64,000 bases of DNA, taken from NCBI GenBank assembly GCA_004000035.1, contig RJAE01000005.1, forward strand, positions 186,001 to 250,000, in the 5' to 3' direction. Shown in pieces: positions 42,885 to 51,136 of this stretch. The position numbers and the translations under genes are program-made. The notes below the pieces were generated by a model. It did no database searches. It was not told the origin of the DNA and saw nothing but the letters and a program-made list of their open reading frames with translations. Position 1 is the stretch's first letter, and each line of letters starts with the position of its first letter. This DNA comes from Arthrobacter sulfonylureivorans. Its GTDB lineage: Bacteria; Actinomycetota; Actinomycetes; Actinomycetales; Micrococcaceae.

Positions 42885-43858
42885 GCACCACGACCGAAAC
42901 GCCCACGCTCCCGAGCGGCCAAGCCGGGCGCACCGGCCGGCGCCGCGCCATCCAACAGTTCAGCGAGCGCGCCAAGGCCGAGCGCCGGCTGGGCTGGTGG
43001 CTGGCCGGCCCGGCCTTCGTCATCATGCTGGCCGTCACGGCCTACCCGATCCTGCAGGCGTTGTATGACTCGTTGTTCAGTTACCGGCTGACGGCCCCCG
43101 ACGAGCGCACGTTCATCGGGCTGGGCAACTATGGCGTGGTTCTCACGGACGTGGTCTGGTGGCGGGACCTCGGGGTGACGCTGCTGATCACGGTGGTGAC
43201 CGTCGTCGTGGAACTCATCCTGGGTTTCGCGCTGGCGCTGGTGATGCACAAGGCGCTCAAGTCCGTTCGCGGCTGGCTGCGCACCGCGATCCTGGTCCCG
43301 TACGGCATCATCACCGTGGTGTCCGCGTTTGCCTGGTTCTACATGTTCGATATCAACTCCGGCTTCGTGAACACCTGGTTCAATTGGGTGCCCGGGATCG
43401 ATCCGGACCTCAACTGGTTCGCCGGAACGTGGACCTCACTGGCAGTGATCATGGCCAGCGAAATCTGGAAAACCACGCCGTTCATTTCGCTGCTGCTGCT
43501 GGCCGGACTGGCGCAGGTGCCCGACGAACTGACCGAAGCCGCGGAAGTGGACGGCGCAAGCTGGTGGCAGCGGATGCGCCGGGTGATCCTGCCGAACATG
43601 AAAGCCGCCATCATGGTGGCCGTGCTGTTCCGGGCGCTCGATGCGTTCCGAATATTCGACAACGTCTTCATCATGACCAACGGCGCGTTCAATACCGAGG
43701 TGCTCTCGCTGCTGGCTTACCGGACATCTATCGGACGCTTGGAAATCGGCCTGGGCTCCGCGGTGTCGGTGCTGCTGTTCGCCTGCGTGCTGCTGATCTG
43801 TTTCATCGCCATCAAGCTGTTCAAAGTGGATCTGGCCAGCCAGAGAGGAGACAAGTGA
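42881..43858 (+). CDS. Sugar ABC transporter permease (SugA-like)
   Basis: A 325-residue inner-membrane permease of the MalF/UgpA type. Six transmembrane helices follow a charged N-terminus; the EAA coupling loop is ELTEAAEVDGASWWQRMRRVILPNMKAA (about 215-243), which contacts the ATPase. The GTG overlaps the stop codon of the binding protein as GTGA, with a GGGGGGAG purine run upstream. Preceding 96 codons of the same frame are antisense-like and not family-like. It pairs with the next permease. Confidence 0.92.
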   Translation: MSTTTETPTLPSGQAGRTGRRRAIQQFSERAKAERRLGWWLAGPAFVIMLAVTAYPILQALYDSLFSYRLTAPDERTFIGLGNYGVVLTDVVWWRDLGVTLLITVVTVVVELILGFALALVMHKALKSVRGWLRTAILVPYGIITVVSAFAWFYMFDINSGFVNTWFNWVPGIDPDLNWFAGTWTSLAVIMASEIWKTTPFISLLLLAGLAQVPDELTEAAEVDGASWWQRMRRVILPNMKAAIMVAVLFRALDAFRIFDNVFIMTNGAFNTEVLSLLAYRTSIGRLEIGLGSAVSVLLFACVLLICFIAIKLFKVDLASQRGDK

Positions 43859-44700
43859 TGAAAGCGTCCCGGACCAAGGAGCGGGTGACCTGGATCATCA
43901 TTTCCGTACTGGTGCTGCTATATGCGCTGTTCCCGGTGGTGTCCATCATGGCCACGTCGTTCAAGCTGCCCAGCGAGCTGACCTCAGGCAAGTTCCTGCC
44001 CAGCAGCTGGACGGGATCCAACTATGAACAGATCCTGGTCGGCTCAGCGCAGGATCTGTTCCTCAGCTCGCTGCGAAATTCCATCGGCATCGCGCTGATC
44101 GCAACGTTCATCGCCGTCGTCCTAGCCACACTCTGCGCCTACGCCATTGCCCGGCTGGATTTCCCGGGCAAAAAGGTCATTCTCACCACCGCGCTGGCAG
44201 TCTCCATCTTCCCGGTGATCTCGATCGTCACACCGTTGTTCAATCTCTGGCGGAACATCGGCCTGTACGACACGTGGCCGGGCTTGATCATCCCCTACCT
44301 GTCGCTGACCCTGCCCATCTCCATCTGGACGCTGGCGGCCTTCTTCCGCCAGATCCCGTGGGAGCTGGAACAGGCCGCGCAGGTGGACGGGGCCACCACC
44401 TGGCAAGCGTTCCGCAAGGCCATCGTGCCGTTGGCCGCGCCCGGCGTCTTCACCACGGCGATCATCGCCTTCTTCATCGCCTGGAACGACTTCGTCTACG
44501 GCATCTCGCTGACCTCCACTGAGGCCGCGAGGCCGGTCCCTGCGGCACTGGCCTTTTTCACCGGCGCTTCCCAGTTCGAATCCCCCGTTGGCGCGATCTC
44601 CGCCGCGGCAATCATCGTCACCATTCCCATTGTGCTGCTGGTCCTGTTGTTCCAGCGCCAAATCGTCTCCGGCCTGACCCAAGGCGCCGTCAAGGGCTAG
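43858..44700 (+). CDS. Sugar ABC transporter permease (SugB-like)
   Basis: A 280-residue second permease of the MalG/UgpE type with six transmembrane helices. The EAA loop reads ELEQAAQVDGATTWQAFRKAIVPLAAPGV (about 170-198). The ATG overlaps the preceding stop codon in TGATG, and GAGAGGAG supplies a ribosome site. The pair completes the transmembrane channel of the importer. Confidence 0.93.
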   Translation: MKASRTKERVTWIIISVLVLLYALFPVVSIMATSFKLPSELTSGKFLPSSWTGSNYEQILVGSAQDLFLSSLRNSIGIALIATFIAVVLATLCAYAIARLDFPGKKVILTTALAVSIFPVISIVTPLFNLWRNIGLYDTWPGLIIPYLSLTLPISIWTLAAFFRQIPWELEQAAQVDGATTWQAFRKAIVPLAAPGVFTTAIIAFFIAWNDFVYGISLTSTEAARPVPAALAFFTGASQFESPVGAISAAAIIVTIPIVLLVLLFQRQIVSGLTQGAVKG

Positions 44701-44724
44701 GCCCGCGGCAGGAAAGGACATCCC

Positions 44725-45993
44725 ATGGCATCGATCACCTTGCAGAACCTCGTCAAGCAGTATGGCGACGGCTTCCCCGCAGTCAACGACGTCAGCATCG
44801 ACATCGAGGACGGCGAATTCATCATCCTGGTGGGTCCATCCGGCTGCGGCAAGTCAACACTGCTGCGCATGATCGTGGGGCTCGAGGACATCACCTCCGG
44901 CGACTTGCTGATCGACGGTAAGCGTGTCAATGAGAAGGCGCCCCGGGACCGGAATCTGGCCATGGTGTTCCAGAACTATGCCCTCTACCCGCACCTGACC
45001 GTGTTCGAGAACATCGCGTTCCCGCTGAGGTTGGCCAAGGGCAAGCACACCGACGACGAAATCCGGAAGCTGGTCACGGACGCCGCGAAGACCCTGGAGC
45101 TGACCGATCATTTGGAGCGCAAACCGGGCAATCTCTCCGGCGGCCAGCGGCAGCGCGTGGCCATGGGACGGGCGATCGTCCGGCAGGCCGATGCGTTCTT
45201 GTTCGACGAGCCGTTGTCCAACCTGGACGCTAAGCTGCGCGGCCAGATGCGTTCGGAAATCTCCCAGATGCAGCGCCGGCTCGGCGTCACCAGCGTCTAC
45301 GTCACACACGACCAGACCGAAGCCATGACGCTGGGCGACCGCGTGGCAGTGCTGAAGAAGGGGGTGCTGCAGCAGATAGCCTCCCCGCGTGAACTCTACG
45401 AACAGCCGGTCAACCTGTTCGTGGCGGGCTTCATTGGATCTCCCTCGATGAACTTCTTGCCGGCCACCTTGGAGGGCAATGTCCTGAAGACGGCGGTCGG
45501 GGACATCCAGGTCACGGAGGACAAGGCCCGGGCCGCCGCGGGCAAGAAAGTAGTGCTGGTGGGCCTGCGGCCGGAATTCTTCGAGGATGCCTCGCTGGTG
45601 GAGGAGCACAAAAAGGACCTGGGTTCCACGTTTATGGCCGAGCTGACCCACACCGAGTGGCTCGGCAACGAACAGTACGGCTACATCAACTTCGACCCGG
45701 ATCCGGAGGTCCGCGAGCTGCTGAATTCGCTGGCCGCGGAGATGGATGCCGACGAGTTGCGGCCGCAGATCGTGGTCACGCTGGACGCCGCCAGCCGGAT
45801 CCGCGGCGGGCGCTCGGCGGAACTGTGGCTGGATACCCGCAAGATGCACATATTCGACCCCGAAACCGGCGACAACCTGACTCGTGATGCCGAAGCCGGG
45901 GCCGCCCTGACCCAGGAGGCCAACACCGCCCGGGCAGAAGAAATCAGCGAAGCCCGCGAGCGCGAGGCCTCCACGGCCGGGCAGCCGGCGTGA
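44725..45993 (+). CDS. Sugar ABC transporter ATPase (SugC/MsmK-like)
   Basis: A 422-residue ATPase of the UgpC/MsmK/MalK group. Nucleotide-binding domain: Walker A GPSGCGKST (about 36-44), Q-loop, NLSGGQRQRVAMGRAIVRQADAFLFDEPLSNLDAKLR with signature and Walker B, and VYVTHDQTEAMTLGDR. The C-terminal TOBE/regulatory domain (about 235-380) has GSPSMNFLPATLEGN. An acidic extension of ~40 residues ends the protein. The gene follows the second permease by 24 bp, and its operon is of the LpqY-SugABC type. Confidence 0.94.
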   Translation: MASITLQNLVKQYGDGFPAVNDVSIDIEDGEFIILVGPSGCGKSTLLRMIVGLEDITSGDLLIDGKRVNEKAPRDRNLAMVFQNYALYPHLTVFENIAFPLRLAKGKHTDDEIRKLVTDAAKTLELTDHLERKPGNLSGGQRQRVAMGRAIVRQADAFLFDEPLSNLDAKLRGQMRSEISQMQRRLGVTSVYVTHDQTEAMTLGDRVAVLKKGVLQQIASPRELYEQPVNLFVAGFIGSPSMNFLPATLEGNVLKTAVGDIQVTEDKARAAAGKKVVLVGLRPEFFEDASLVEEHKKDLGSTFMAELTHTEWLGNEQYGYINFDPDPEVRELLNSLAAEMDADELRPQIVVTLDAASRIRGGRSAELWLDTRKMHIFDPETGDNLTRDAEAGAALTQEANTARAEEISEAREREASTAGQPA

Positions 45994-46042
45994 ATTCCGG
46001 CTGGCCGCTGACCTGGGGTAAACTCGGTTTCGTTGTTTGACC

Positions 46043-46066
46043 GGATCCGGCTTCCTCGCCGGATCC
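46043..46066 (+). terminator. Hairpin before the tRNA gene
   Basis: GGATCCGGC (46043-46051) and GCCGGATCC (46058-46066) form a perfect 9-bp stem with a TTCCTC loop between the sugar-transporter genes and the tRNA. It may end the ABC transcript or lie in the tRNA leader. No U-tract follows. Confidence 0.45.
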
Positions 46067-46069
46067 TGT

Positions 46070-46143
46070 GCGGGCGTAGCTCAATGGTAGAGCGCTAGCT
46101 TCCCAAGCTCGATACGCGGGTTCGATTCCCGTCGCCCGCTCCA
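46070..46143 (+). tRNA. tRNA-Gly (anticodon CCC), CCA encoded
   Basis: A complete cloverleaf: acceptor GCGGGCG/CGCCCGC, D arm GCTC/GAGC, T arm GCGGG/CCCGT with TTCGATT loop, discriminator T and encoded CCA. The anticodon loop TTCCCAA gives anticodon CCC, reading GGG. One mismatch, T28-C42, lies in the anticodon stem. A strong terminator follows 11 bp downstream. Confidence 0.95.
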
Positions 46144-46154
46144 CTCGCACCAAT

Positions 46155-46188
46155 GCACCCCGGCCCCTGGGCCGGGGTGCTTTTCTTT
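46155..46188 (+). terminator. Rho-independent terminator after tRNA-Gly
   Basis: Perfect 11-bp GC-rich stem (46155-46165 with 46170-46180), 4-base loop CCTG, then a TTTTCTTT tract. Confidence 0.95.
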
Positions 46189-46214
46189 GCCCTGCCGGCT
46201 GTCGGTGGGTGGTG

Positions 46215-47129
46215 CTACTCCATGTCCTCGTCTGGTTCGAAGCCGGATCGGTCAACGGCGCGGTGGTAGTGCATGCCGGCGGCACCACCCAGCAATGCCC
46301 CGGCCAGGCTGGCCAGCAGCACTACTGCCAGCCCGATCAGGCCCGGAAAAGTCAGCTCTTGGATGGGGCGCCCAACGACCGGCACGGGCGCCGGCCCGGT
46401 CAGCACGCCCAATCCGCCGGCGGCCAGACCGATCAGTCCCGCAATAACCGACATCACGATGCCCCACAGCCATACCGCCAGGCCCTGCCTGACGCCGTCG
46501 AACCGTGCCATCCGTCCAGCCACGTAGCCGCCGCCGAAATACGCCAGCAAGACGATGACCGCCAGCGCTACCCCTGCGGTGATGGCAGCCGCGCCGCTGC
46601 TTTCCGCGATGTTATCCAACCAGCCGCGCACTTCGGCCTCATTGGCCATCCCGAAGGCCGCGGCCACGCCCACCACCACCGACGTGAACAGCACAATGAG
46701 GCCCGCTGCCGTCAGCCAGCCGAAAAACGCCGAGCCCAACCTGACCCCGCCGTAGGCATTGTGTTCCCGCAGATACAGCGACTCCGCGTCGAGGGCGGCC
46801 TCGGGCCGGTAGGCGCTGGTGTCGCTGTAGTTCCGTTCGGCTGCTATCACTCCGTTTGGACTGCCGCGGCCGGCGTCCGGGTCCATGCTGTCCGCGGTGG
46901 GCCGGCGGTCGAAGACGGCGGTCTGTTGTTGGTCGGAGCCCGCGACCGGGGTCGCCTGCGTGGGCGCAGCTGCCGGTGGTGTGGCGGCCGGCATGGCCTG
47001 GGTGGGCGGTTCTGATGCCTCCATCGGCGCTGGTCCGGGTTCTTGAGGTTCCCCCGAACCTGCCGGAGCATCGGCTCCCGGCCCGGGACCACCGTCGTCG
47101 TACCGATCTCTGCCGATATCCGAACTCAT
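46215..47129 (-). CDS. Membrane protein with four C-terminal helices and disordered N-terminus
   Basis: A 304-residue protein of no family I can name. Residues 1 to ~120 are rich in Pro, Ala, Gly and Gln (PTQAMPAATPPAAAPTQATP) and probably disordered and cytoplasmic. Four transmembrane segments follow (about 133-157, 183-203, 218-240 and 263-285), with GGGYVAGRMARFDGVRQG between the second and third. The C-terminus is acidic and short. It resembles actinobacterial four-helix proteins annotated YrzE-like, but that is only a suggestion. It ends near the tRNA terminator. Confidence 0.75.
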   Translation of the reverse strand: MSSDIGRDRYDDGGPGPGADAPAGSGEPQEPGPAPMEASEPPTQAMPAATPPAAAPTQATPVAGSDQQQTAVFDRRPTADSMDPDAGRGSPNGVIAAERNYSDTSAYRPEAALDAESLYLREHNAYGGVRLGSAFFGWLTAAGLIVLFTSVVVGVAAAFGMANEAEVRGWLDNIAESSGAAAITAGVALAVIVLLAYFGGGYVAGRMARFDGVRQGLAVWLWGIVMSVIAGLIGLAAGGLGVLTGPAPVPVVGRPIQELTFPGLIGLAVVLLASLAGALLGGAAGMHYHRAVDRSGFEPDEDME

Positions 47130-47246
47130 GATGCCTCCTGCTTCGACGGATCACATCGCTGCTTTCTGGTGGCTTTACCCTAGTCGCGGCGCTACCGGCA
47201 AACCAGAACCGGATGCGTTTCACCAGAGGCCGGAGGGAGACTAAAC

Positions 47247-47669
47247 TTGGACCCGATGATGCGCAAAATGTTCAAGTCCAAGATCCACCGTGCAACGGTG
47301 ACGCACGCCGATCTGCATTACGTCGGGTCCGTGACCGTGGACCTCGACCTGCTGGACGCTGCCGACATTCTTCCCGGCGAGCTGGTGTCCATTGTGGATA
47401 TCACCAACGGATCCCGGCTGGAGACCTACACCATCGCCGGTGAACGCGGTTCGGGGGTCGTCGGTATCAACGGCGCCGCCGCGCACCTGATGCATGAAGG
47501 CGACCTGGTCATCCTGATCACTTACGCCGACATGACCGACGCTGAGGCGCGGTCCTTCGTTCCCTCCGTGGTGCATGTGGACGCGGACAACAAGATCGTC
47601 GAGCTGGGCTCCGACCCCGCTGAGTCAGTGAACGAAGGGCTGATGCGGCCGCCCTACGCGGTTAAGTAG
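47247..47669 (+). CDS. panD: Aspartate 1-decarboxylase
   Basis: A 140-residue pyruvoyl-dependent enzyme that makes beta-alanine from aspartate for pantothenate synthesis. The self-cleavage site is seen as YVGSVTVD, with cleavage between Gly27 and Ser28, and [18 protein letters not shown] precedes it. [33 protein letters not shown] matches the family core. The start is TTG (47247), because GGAGGGA (47232-47238) is at the right distance; ATGs at 47256 and 47259 are too far. Confidence 0.95.
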   Translation: MDPMMRKMFKSKIHRATVTHADLHYVGSVTVDLDLLDAADILPGELVSIVDITNGSRLETYTIAGERGSGVVGINGAAAHLMHEGDLVILITYADMTDAEARSFVPSVVHVDADNKIVELGSDPAESVNEGLMRPPYAVK

Positions 47670-47696
47670 CCTCCCCGGCCCCAGCCGGCAGGCCGT

Positions 47697-48176
47697 TCAG
47701 CGCCGGTGGAACCGCTGGTGCAGCCCACGGACCTCGTCCGCCAGTTCGGCTGACGGTCCGCCGACCTCGATCCCCGGCGCCACCGTCTGGATCGGCAGCG
47801 CGGCAACCGGTGCCGGTCCGATGCCCCATTCCGCCAGCCACCGGCCCAGCTGTTCCGACGACGCAGCGTAGACGATCCGTCCCAGCCCCACCCAAGCGTG
47901 CGCGGCCGAACACATCGGGCAGTGCTCACCGGAGGTGTAAACGGTCGCACTCAGCCGTTCCTCGGGTGGTAGGTTGCCGGCCGCCCAGCGGGCGATCTCG
48001 AACTCCGGATGCCGGGTCTGGTCCCCGTCTTTGACCCGGTTGCGGTCCTCGAACACCACGCTGCCGTGCGCGTCGACCAGCACCGAGCCGAACGGCTCAT
48101 CGCCGTCGTCCAGGGCTTCACGAGCCAGTTCCACGCAGCGGCGCAGATGCCTGAGGTCCTCCGGTGCCAGTTCCAT
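47697..48176 (-). CDS. Nucleoside/guanine deaminase-type protein
   Basis: A 159-residue zinc-dependent deaminase of the cytidine-deaminase superfamily (guanine deaminase/TadA branch). The zinc site is HPEFEIARW (His and catalytic Glu, about 56-58) plus EHCPMCSAAHAW with two Cys. The common HAE is HPE here, as in GuaD/tRNA-type members. The substrate cannot be decided; guanine is plausible. CATAAT lies six bases before its ATG, a weaker leaderless-type promoter. It is divergent from the DUF853 ATPase gene. Confidence 0.85.
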   Translation of the reverse strand: MELAPEDLRHLRRCVELAREALDDGDEPFGSVLVDAHGSVVFEDRNRVKDGDQTRHPEFEIARWAAGNLPPEERLSATVYTSGEHCPMCSAAHAWVGLGRIVYAASSEQLGRWLAEWGIGPAPVAALPIQTVAPGIEVGGPSAELADEVRGLHQRFHRR

Positions 48177-48234
48177 GCGCTGATTATGGCAGAGACCGGC
48201 GCGGCCGGGTCTATGGCTATCAACCGGCGTGGTC

Positions 48235-48247
48235 TACGCTGCTGCCA
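48235..48247 (+). promoter_or_regulatory. Leaderless promoter: -10 TACGCT, 6 nt, ATG
   Basis: TACGCT (48235-48240), six bases, then the ATG at 48247 of the HerA-like ATPase. Confidence 0.45.
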
Positions 48248-49959
48248 TGGTGCGGACTCCGGCAGAACATGTGGCAGCAATCCGGCAGGGTTACAGCTTT
48301 GACGGGGCGTCCATCCATCTGGGCGCAGCGCTGGTGGACGGCGAAGTGCATCCGGAGGCGGCGGTACGGCTGCCGCTGTCCATGATGAACCGGCACGGCC
48401 TGATCTCGGGTGCCACCGGCACGGGCAAGACGATCACGCTCCAGGTCGTCGCCGAGCAGCTTTCGGCGCACGGCGTCCCGGTGTTCCTGGCGGACATCAA
48501 GGGCGACCTGACCGGCCTCTCCACCCCGTCGGCCGGGAGCACCAAGCTCGCCGAGCGGACGGCAAGCGTCGGGCAGGACTGGAAGCCGTCCGCCTACCCG
48601 GTGGAGTACTTTTCGTTGGGCGGTGACGGCGCCGGTGTCCCCGTCCGCGCCCGGATCTCCGACTTCGGCCCGCTGCTGCTGTCCCGGGTGATGGAACTGA
48701 ACGAGACGCAGGAATCAAGCCTGCAGCTGGTCTTCTACTACGCGGACAAGAACGACCTGGAGCTCTACAATCTGGCGGACCTGCGTGCCGTGATCCAGTT
48801 CCTGGTCTCCGACGACGGCAAAGAGGCCCTCGAGAACCTGGGCGGACTGTCCAAGGCCACGGCCGGAGTGATCCTGCGTGAACTGGTGTCCTTGGAGGCC
48901 CAGGGCATGGACACGTTCTTCGGCGAGAACGAGTTCGACACCGCCGAGCTGCTGCGTACTGCCGGCGACGGCCGCGGCATCGTCTCCTGCCTGGAGCTGT
49001 CCTCGCTGCAACAGCGCCCGCTGCTGTTCTCCACCTTCATGATGTGGCTGATCGCCGACCTGTTTGCGGAATTGCCGGAGGTCGGGGACGCGGAACAACC
49101 CAAACTGGTGTTTTTCCTGGACGAGGCGCATCTGCTGTTCCGCGACGCGTCCAAGGCGTTCCTGCAGTCGATCGCCAGCACCGTGCGGCTGATCCGCTCC
49201 AAGGGCGTGGGGATCTTCTTTGTCACCCAGACACCGCGCGATGTTCCGGCGGACGTGCTGGGCCAACTGGCCAACCGCGTGCAGCACGCGCTCCGCGCCT
49301 TCACCCCCGAGGACGCCAAGGCGCTGAAGTCCACCGTCTCCACCTTCCCGGTCAGCGACTATGACTTGGAGGAAGTGCTGACCAGCGCGGGGATCGGCGA
49401 AGCGGTAGTGACCGTGATGAATGAGAAGGGTGCCCCGACGCCGGTGGTCTGGACCCGGCTCTGTTCCCCCGGCTCCGCCATGGGCCCATCCCCGGCTGCC
49501 ACCGTGCAGGCCATTGTGGACGGCTCGTCGTTGCTGCCGGTGTACGGGCCGGTGGTGGACAGCCGCTCGGCGTTCGAGAAACTCACCGGCGCCCCGGTGC
49601 CGGCCAGCACGACGGCGGACGGCGCGTCCCCGCAGTCGACCGCCCCTCCGACCCCGGCAGACATCGACGCCGAGGCCCGCCGTATTGAAGAAACCATCCT
49701 CGGCCGTCCGTCCACTCGTCCGGCCGGACCGACCCCGCCGGCACCGGACAGCCAGGCACCCGCGCCCGCCCCGCTGCCGGACGGAGCACCACCGCGGCAG
49801 TCCCGGCCAGGCAAAACGCCTTCATCCCGGACGGAATCTTCGCCGCAGGGCAGTGCCAACAACGACGACCTGAAGGATTTTGCGTTGCAAACCGCCTCGG
49901 CCCTGGGGCGTGAACTGATGCGCGGCCTGTTCGGGACCAGGCGGCGCCGCCGGCGCTGA
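48247..49959 (+). CDS. HerA-like/DUF853 (YjgR) ATPase
   Basis: A 570-residue ATPase of the DUF853/YjgR group, related to HerA and FtsK. Walker A is GATGTGKTITLQVVAEQLSAHGVPVFLADIKGDLTGLS (about 50-85), Walker B FFLDEAHLLF (near 290), and VTQTPRDVPADVLGQLANRVQHALRAFTPEDAKAL is the family signature. The last ~110 residues are Pro/Ala/Ser-rich, followed by a short basic helix with RRRRRR. The cellular role is unclear, often called a helicase. The ATG at 48247 is supported by a leaderless -10 element; a GTG six codons upstream is the alternative. Confidence 0.9.
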   Translation: MVRTPAEHVAAIRQGYSFDGASIHLGAALVDGEVHPEAAVRLPLSMMNRHGLISGATGTGKTITLQVVAEQLSAHGVPVFLADIKGDLTGLSTPSAGSTKLAERTASVGQDWKPSAYPVEYFSLGGDGAGVPVRARISDFGPLLLSRVMELNETQESSLQLVFYYADKNDLELYNLADLRAVIQFLVSDDGKEALENLGGLSKATAGVILRELVSLEAQGMDTFFGENEFDTAELLRTAGDGRGIVSCLELSSLQQRPLLFSTFMMWLIADLFAELPEVGDAEQPKLVFFLDEAHLLFRDASKAFLQSIASTVRLIRSKGVGIFFVTQTPRDVPADVLGQLANRVQHALRAFTPEDAKALKSTVSTFPVSDYDLEEVLTSAGIGEAVVTVMNEKGAPTPVVWTRLCSPGSAMGPSPAATVQAIVDGSSLLPVYGPVVDSRSAFEKLTGAPVPASTTADGASPQSTAPPTPADIDAEARRIEETILGRPSTRPAGPTPPAPDSQAPAPAPLPDGAPPRQSRPGKTPSSRTESSPQGSANNDDLKDFALQTASALGRELMRGLFGTRRRRRR

Positions 49960-50029
49960 TAGGAGGCGCATCGCCGTCGTCGGCAATGGTAGGGGGCGCC
50001 CCGCCGTCGTCCGCGCTGTAACCTGCATC

Positions 50030-51061
50030 ATGCCGATCCCGGCAACCGTCCCGCCAGCGGGTAACGTAGGGTTAGTGGGAAATTCAAAAGTACTGAGGAC
50101 CGTAGCCACGTGGCTGCTGTGCTTGATGCTTGCCGTGGCCGCTGCCGCGCTGACCATTGTGCTGGTCAATGCGTTCGTGTTCAGTCCGCAGCACCAGGTC
50201 AAGGCCTACTTCAATGCTCTGGAAGACGGCGACGGCGGGACCGCGCTCGGTCTGCTCCACGCCACCGTCCCCGACGCCAATGCCGCCATGCTTGACGGCG
50301 CCGCGCTCAAAGCCTCCGTGGACACGCTCGACAACCTGGAAATCCAGGATCCGGTTCCGGCGGGCGACAACAGGGTGGACCAGCCGGTCAGCTACACGGT
50401 CGACGGCGTTGCCCACAGCACAACCTTCACCCTGGAAAAGACCGGCACCACGTGGCTCTTCTTCAACCAGTGGTCCTTCGTGCCCAGCACGCTGCCCACC
50501 ATCAGCGTGGACGTGGTCAATGGTAACGAGGCCTCGCTCAACGGCACCCGAGTGGCCCTGCCGGAGGGCAAGAGTTCCTTCGCCGTGTTCTACCCCGGCA
50601 GCTTCGAGGCCCACTATGCCAGCGACTACTTCGCCGCGCCGGTGGTCGAATCCGTCCTGACCGGCCCGCAGAACGCCCAGGACGCCCGGCTCTCGCTGGC
50701 AACGGAGGCCACGCCCAAGCTGGTGGACGACCTGAGCGGCCAGGTCAATGCCTTCCTTGACTCGTGTGCGGAGCAGCGCGTGCTGCAGCCCTCCGGTTGT
50801 CCGTTCAGCGCATCGATGGACCGGGTCCAGGACAACACCATCGACTGGTCGATTGTGGAGTATCCCGAGGTCAAGGTGGAGCCGTTCAAGGGCAGCTGGG
50901 TACTCAGCCCGCTGAGCGGGGTGGTGAAGCTGAACGTGGTGGAAATTGACTTGTTCACCGGCGCCTCCGTGGAACGCGAGCTGAAGCAGGCGTTCGATTT
51001 CACCGGCGGGTTGTCCGTCAATGACGGACATGTAACCCTGACCCCCGTGGTGGAGTACTAG
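50030..51061 (+). CDS. Membrane-anchored extracytoplasmic protein of unknown function
   Basis: A 343-residue protein with one N-terminal hydrophobic segment (TVATWLLCLMLAVAAAALTIVLVNAFVF, about 25-52) followed by a large extracytoplasmic part with NTF2/zinc-ribbon-like beta features (DPVPAGDNRVDQPVSYTVDGV and GSFEAHYASDYFAAP). I do not recognise the family. Two starts are possible: ATG at 50030, five bases after TAACCT, or GTG at 50075, seven bases after TAACGT; both resemble leaderless promoters. It ends convergently to the copper operon, separated by a very strong palindrome. Confidence 0.7.
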   Translation: MPIPATVPPAGNVGLVGNSKVLRTVATWLLCLMLAVAAAALTIVLVNAFVFSPQHQVKAYFNALEDGDGGTALGLLHATVPDANAAMLDGAALKASVDTLDNLEIQDPVPAGDNRVDQPVSYTVDGVAHSTTFTLEKTGTTWLFFNQWSFVPSTLPTISVDVVNGNEASLNGTRVALPEGKSSFAVFYPGSFEAHYASDYFAAPVVESVLTGPQNAQDARLSLATEATPKLVDDLSGQVNAFLDSCAEQRVLQPSGCPFSASMDRVQDNTIDWSIVEYPEVKVEPFKGSWVLSPLSGVVKLNVVEIDLFTGASVERELKQAFDFTGGLSVNDGHVTLTPVVEY

Positions 51062-51072
51062 CAGCTCGGCCC

Positions 51073-51126
51073 GCACATAAGTGCCGGGGCGGACAGGGAT
51101 TCCTGTCCGCCCCGGCACTTATGTGC
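51073..51126. terminator. Perfect 25-bp palindromic bidirectional terminator
   Basis: A perfect 25-bp stem (51073-51097 with 51102-51126) with loop GATT, containing GCACATAAGTGCCGGGGCGG in each arm. It lies between the convergent genes ending at 51061 and 51137 and should stop transcription in both directions, although U-tracts are short. Confidence 0.85.
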
Positions 51127-51136
51127 TGCGGTTGGT

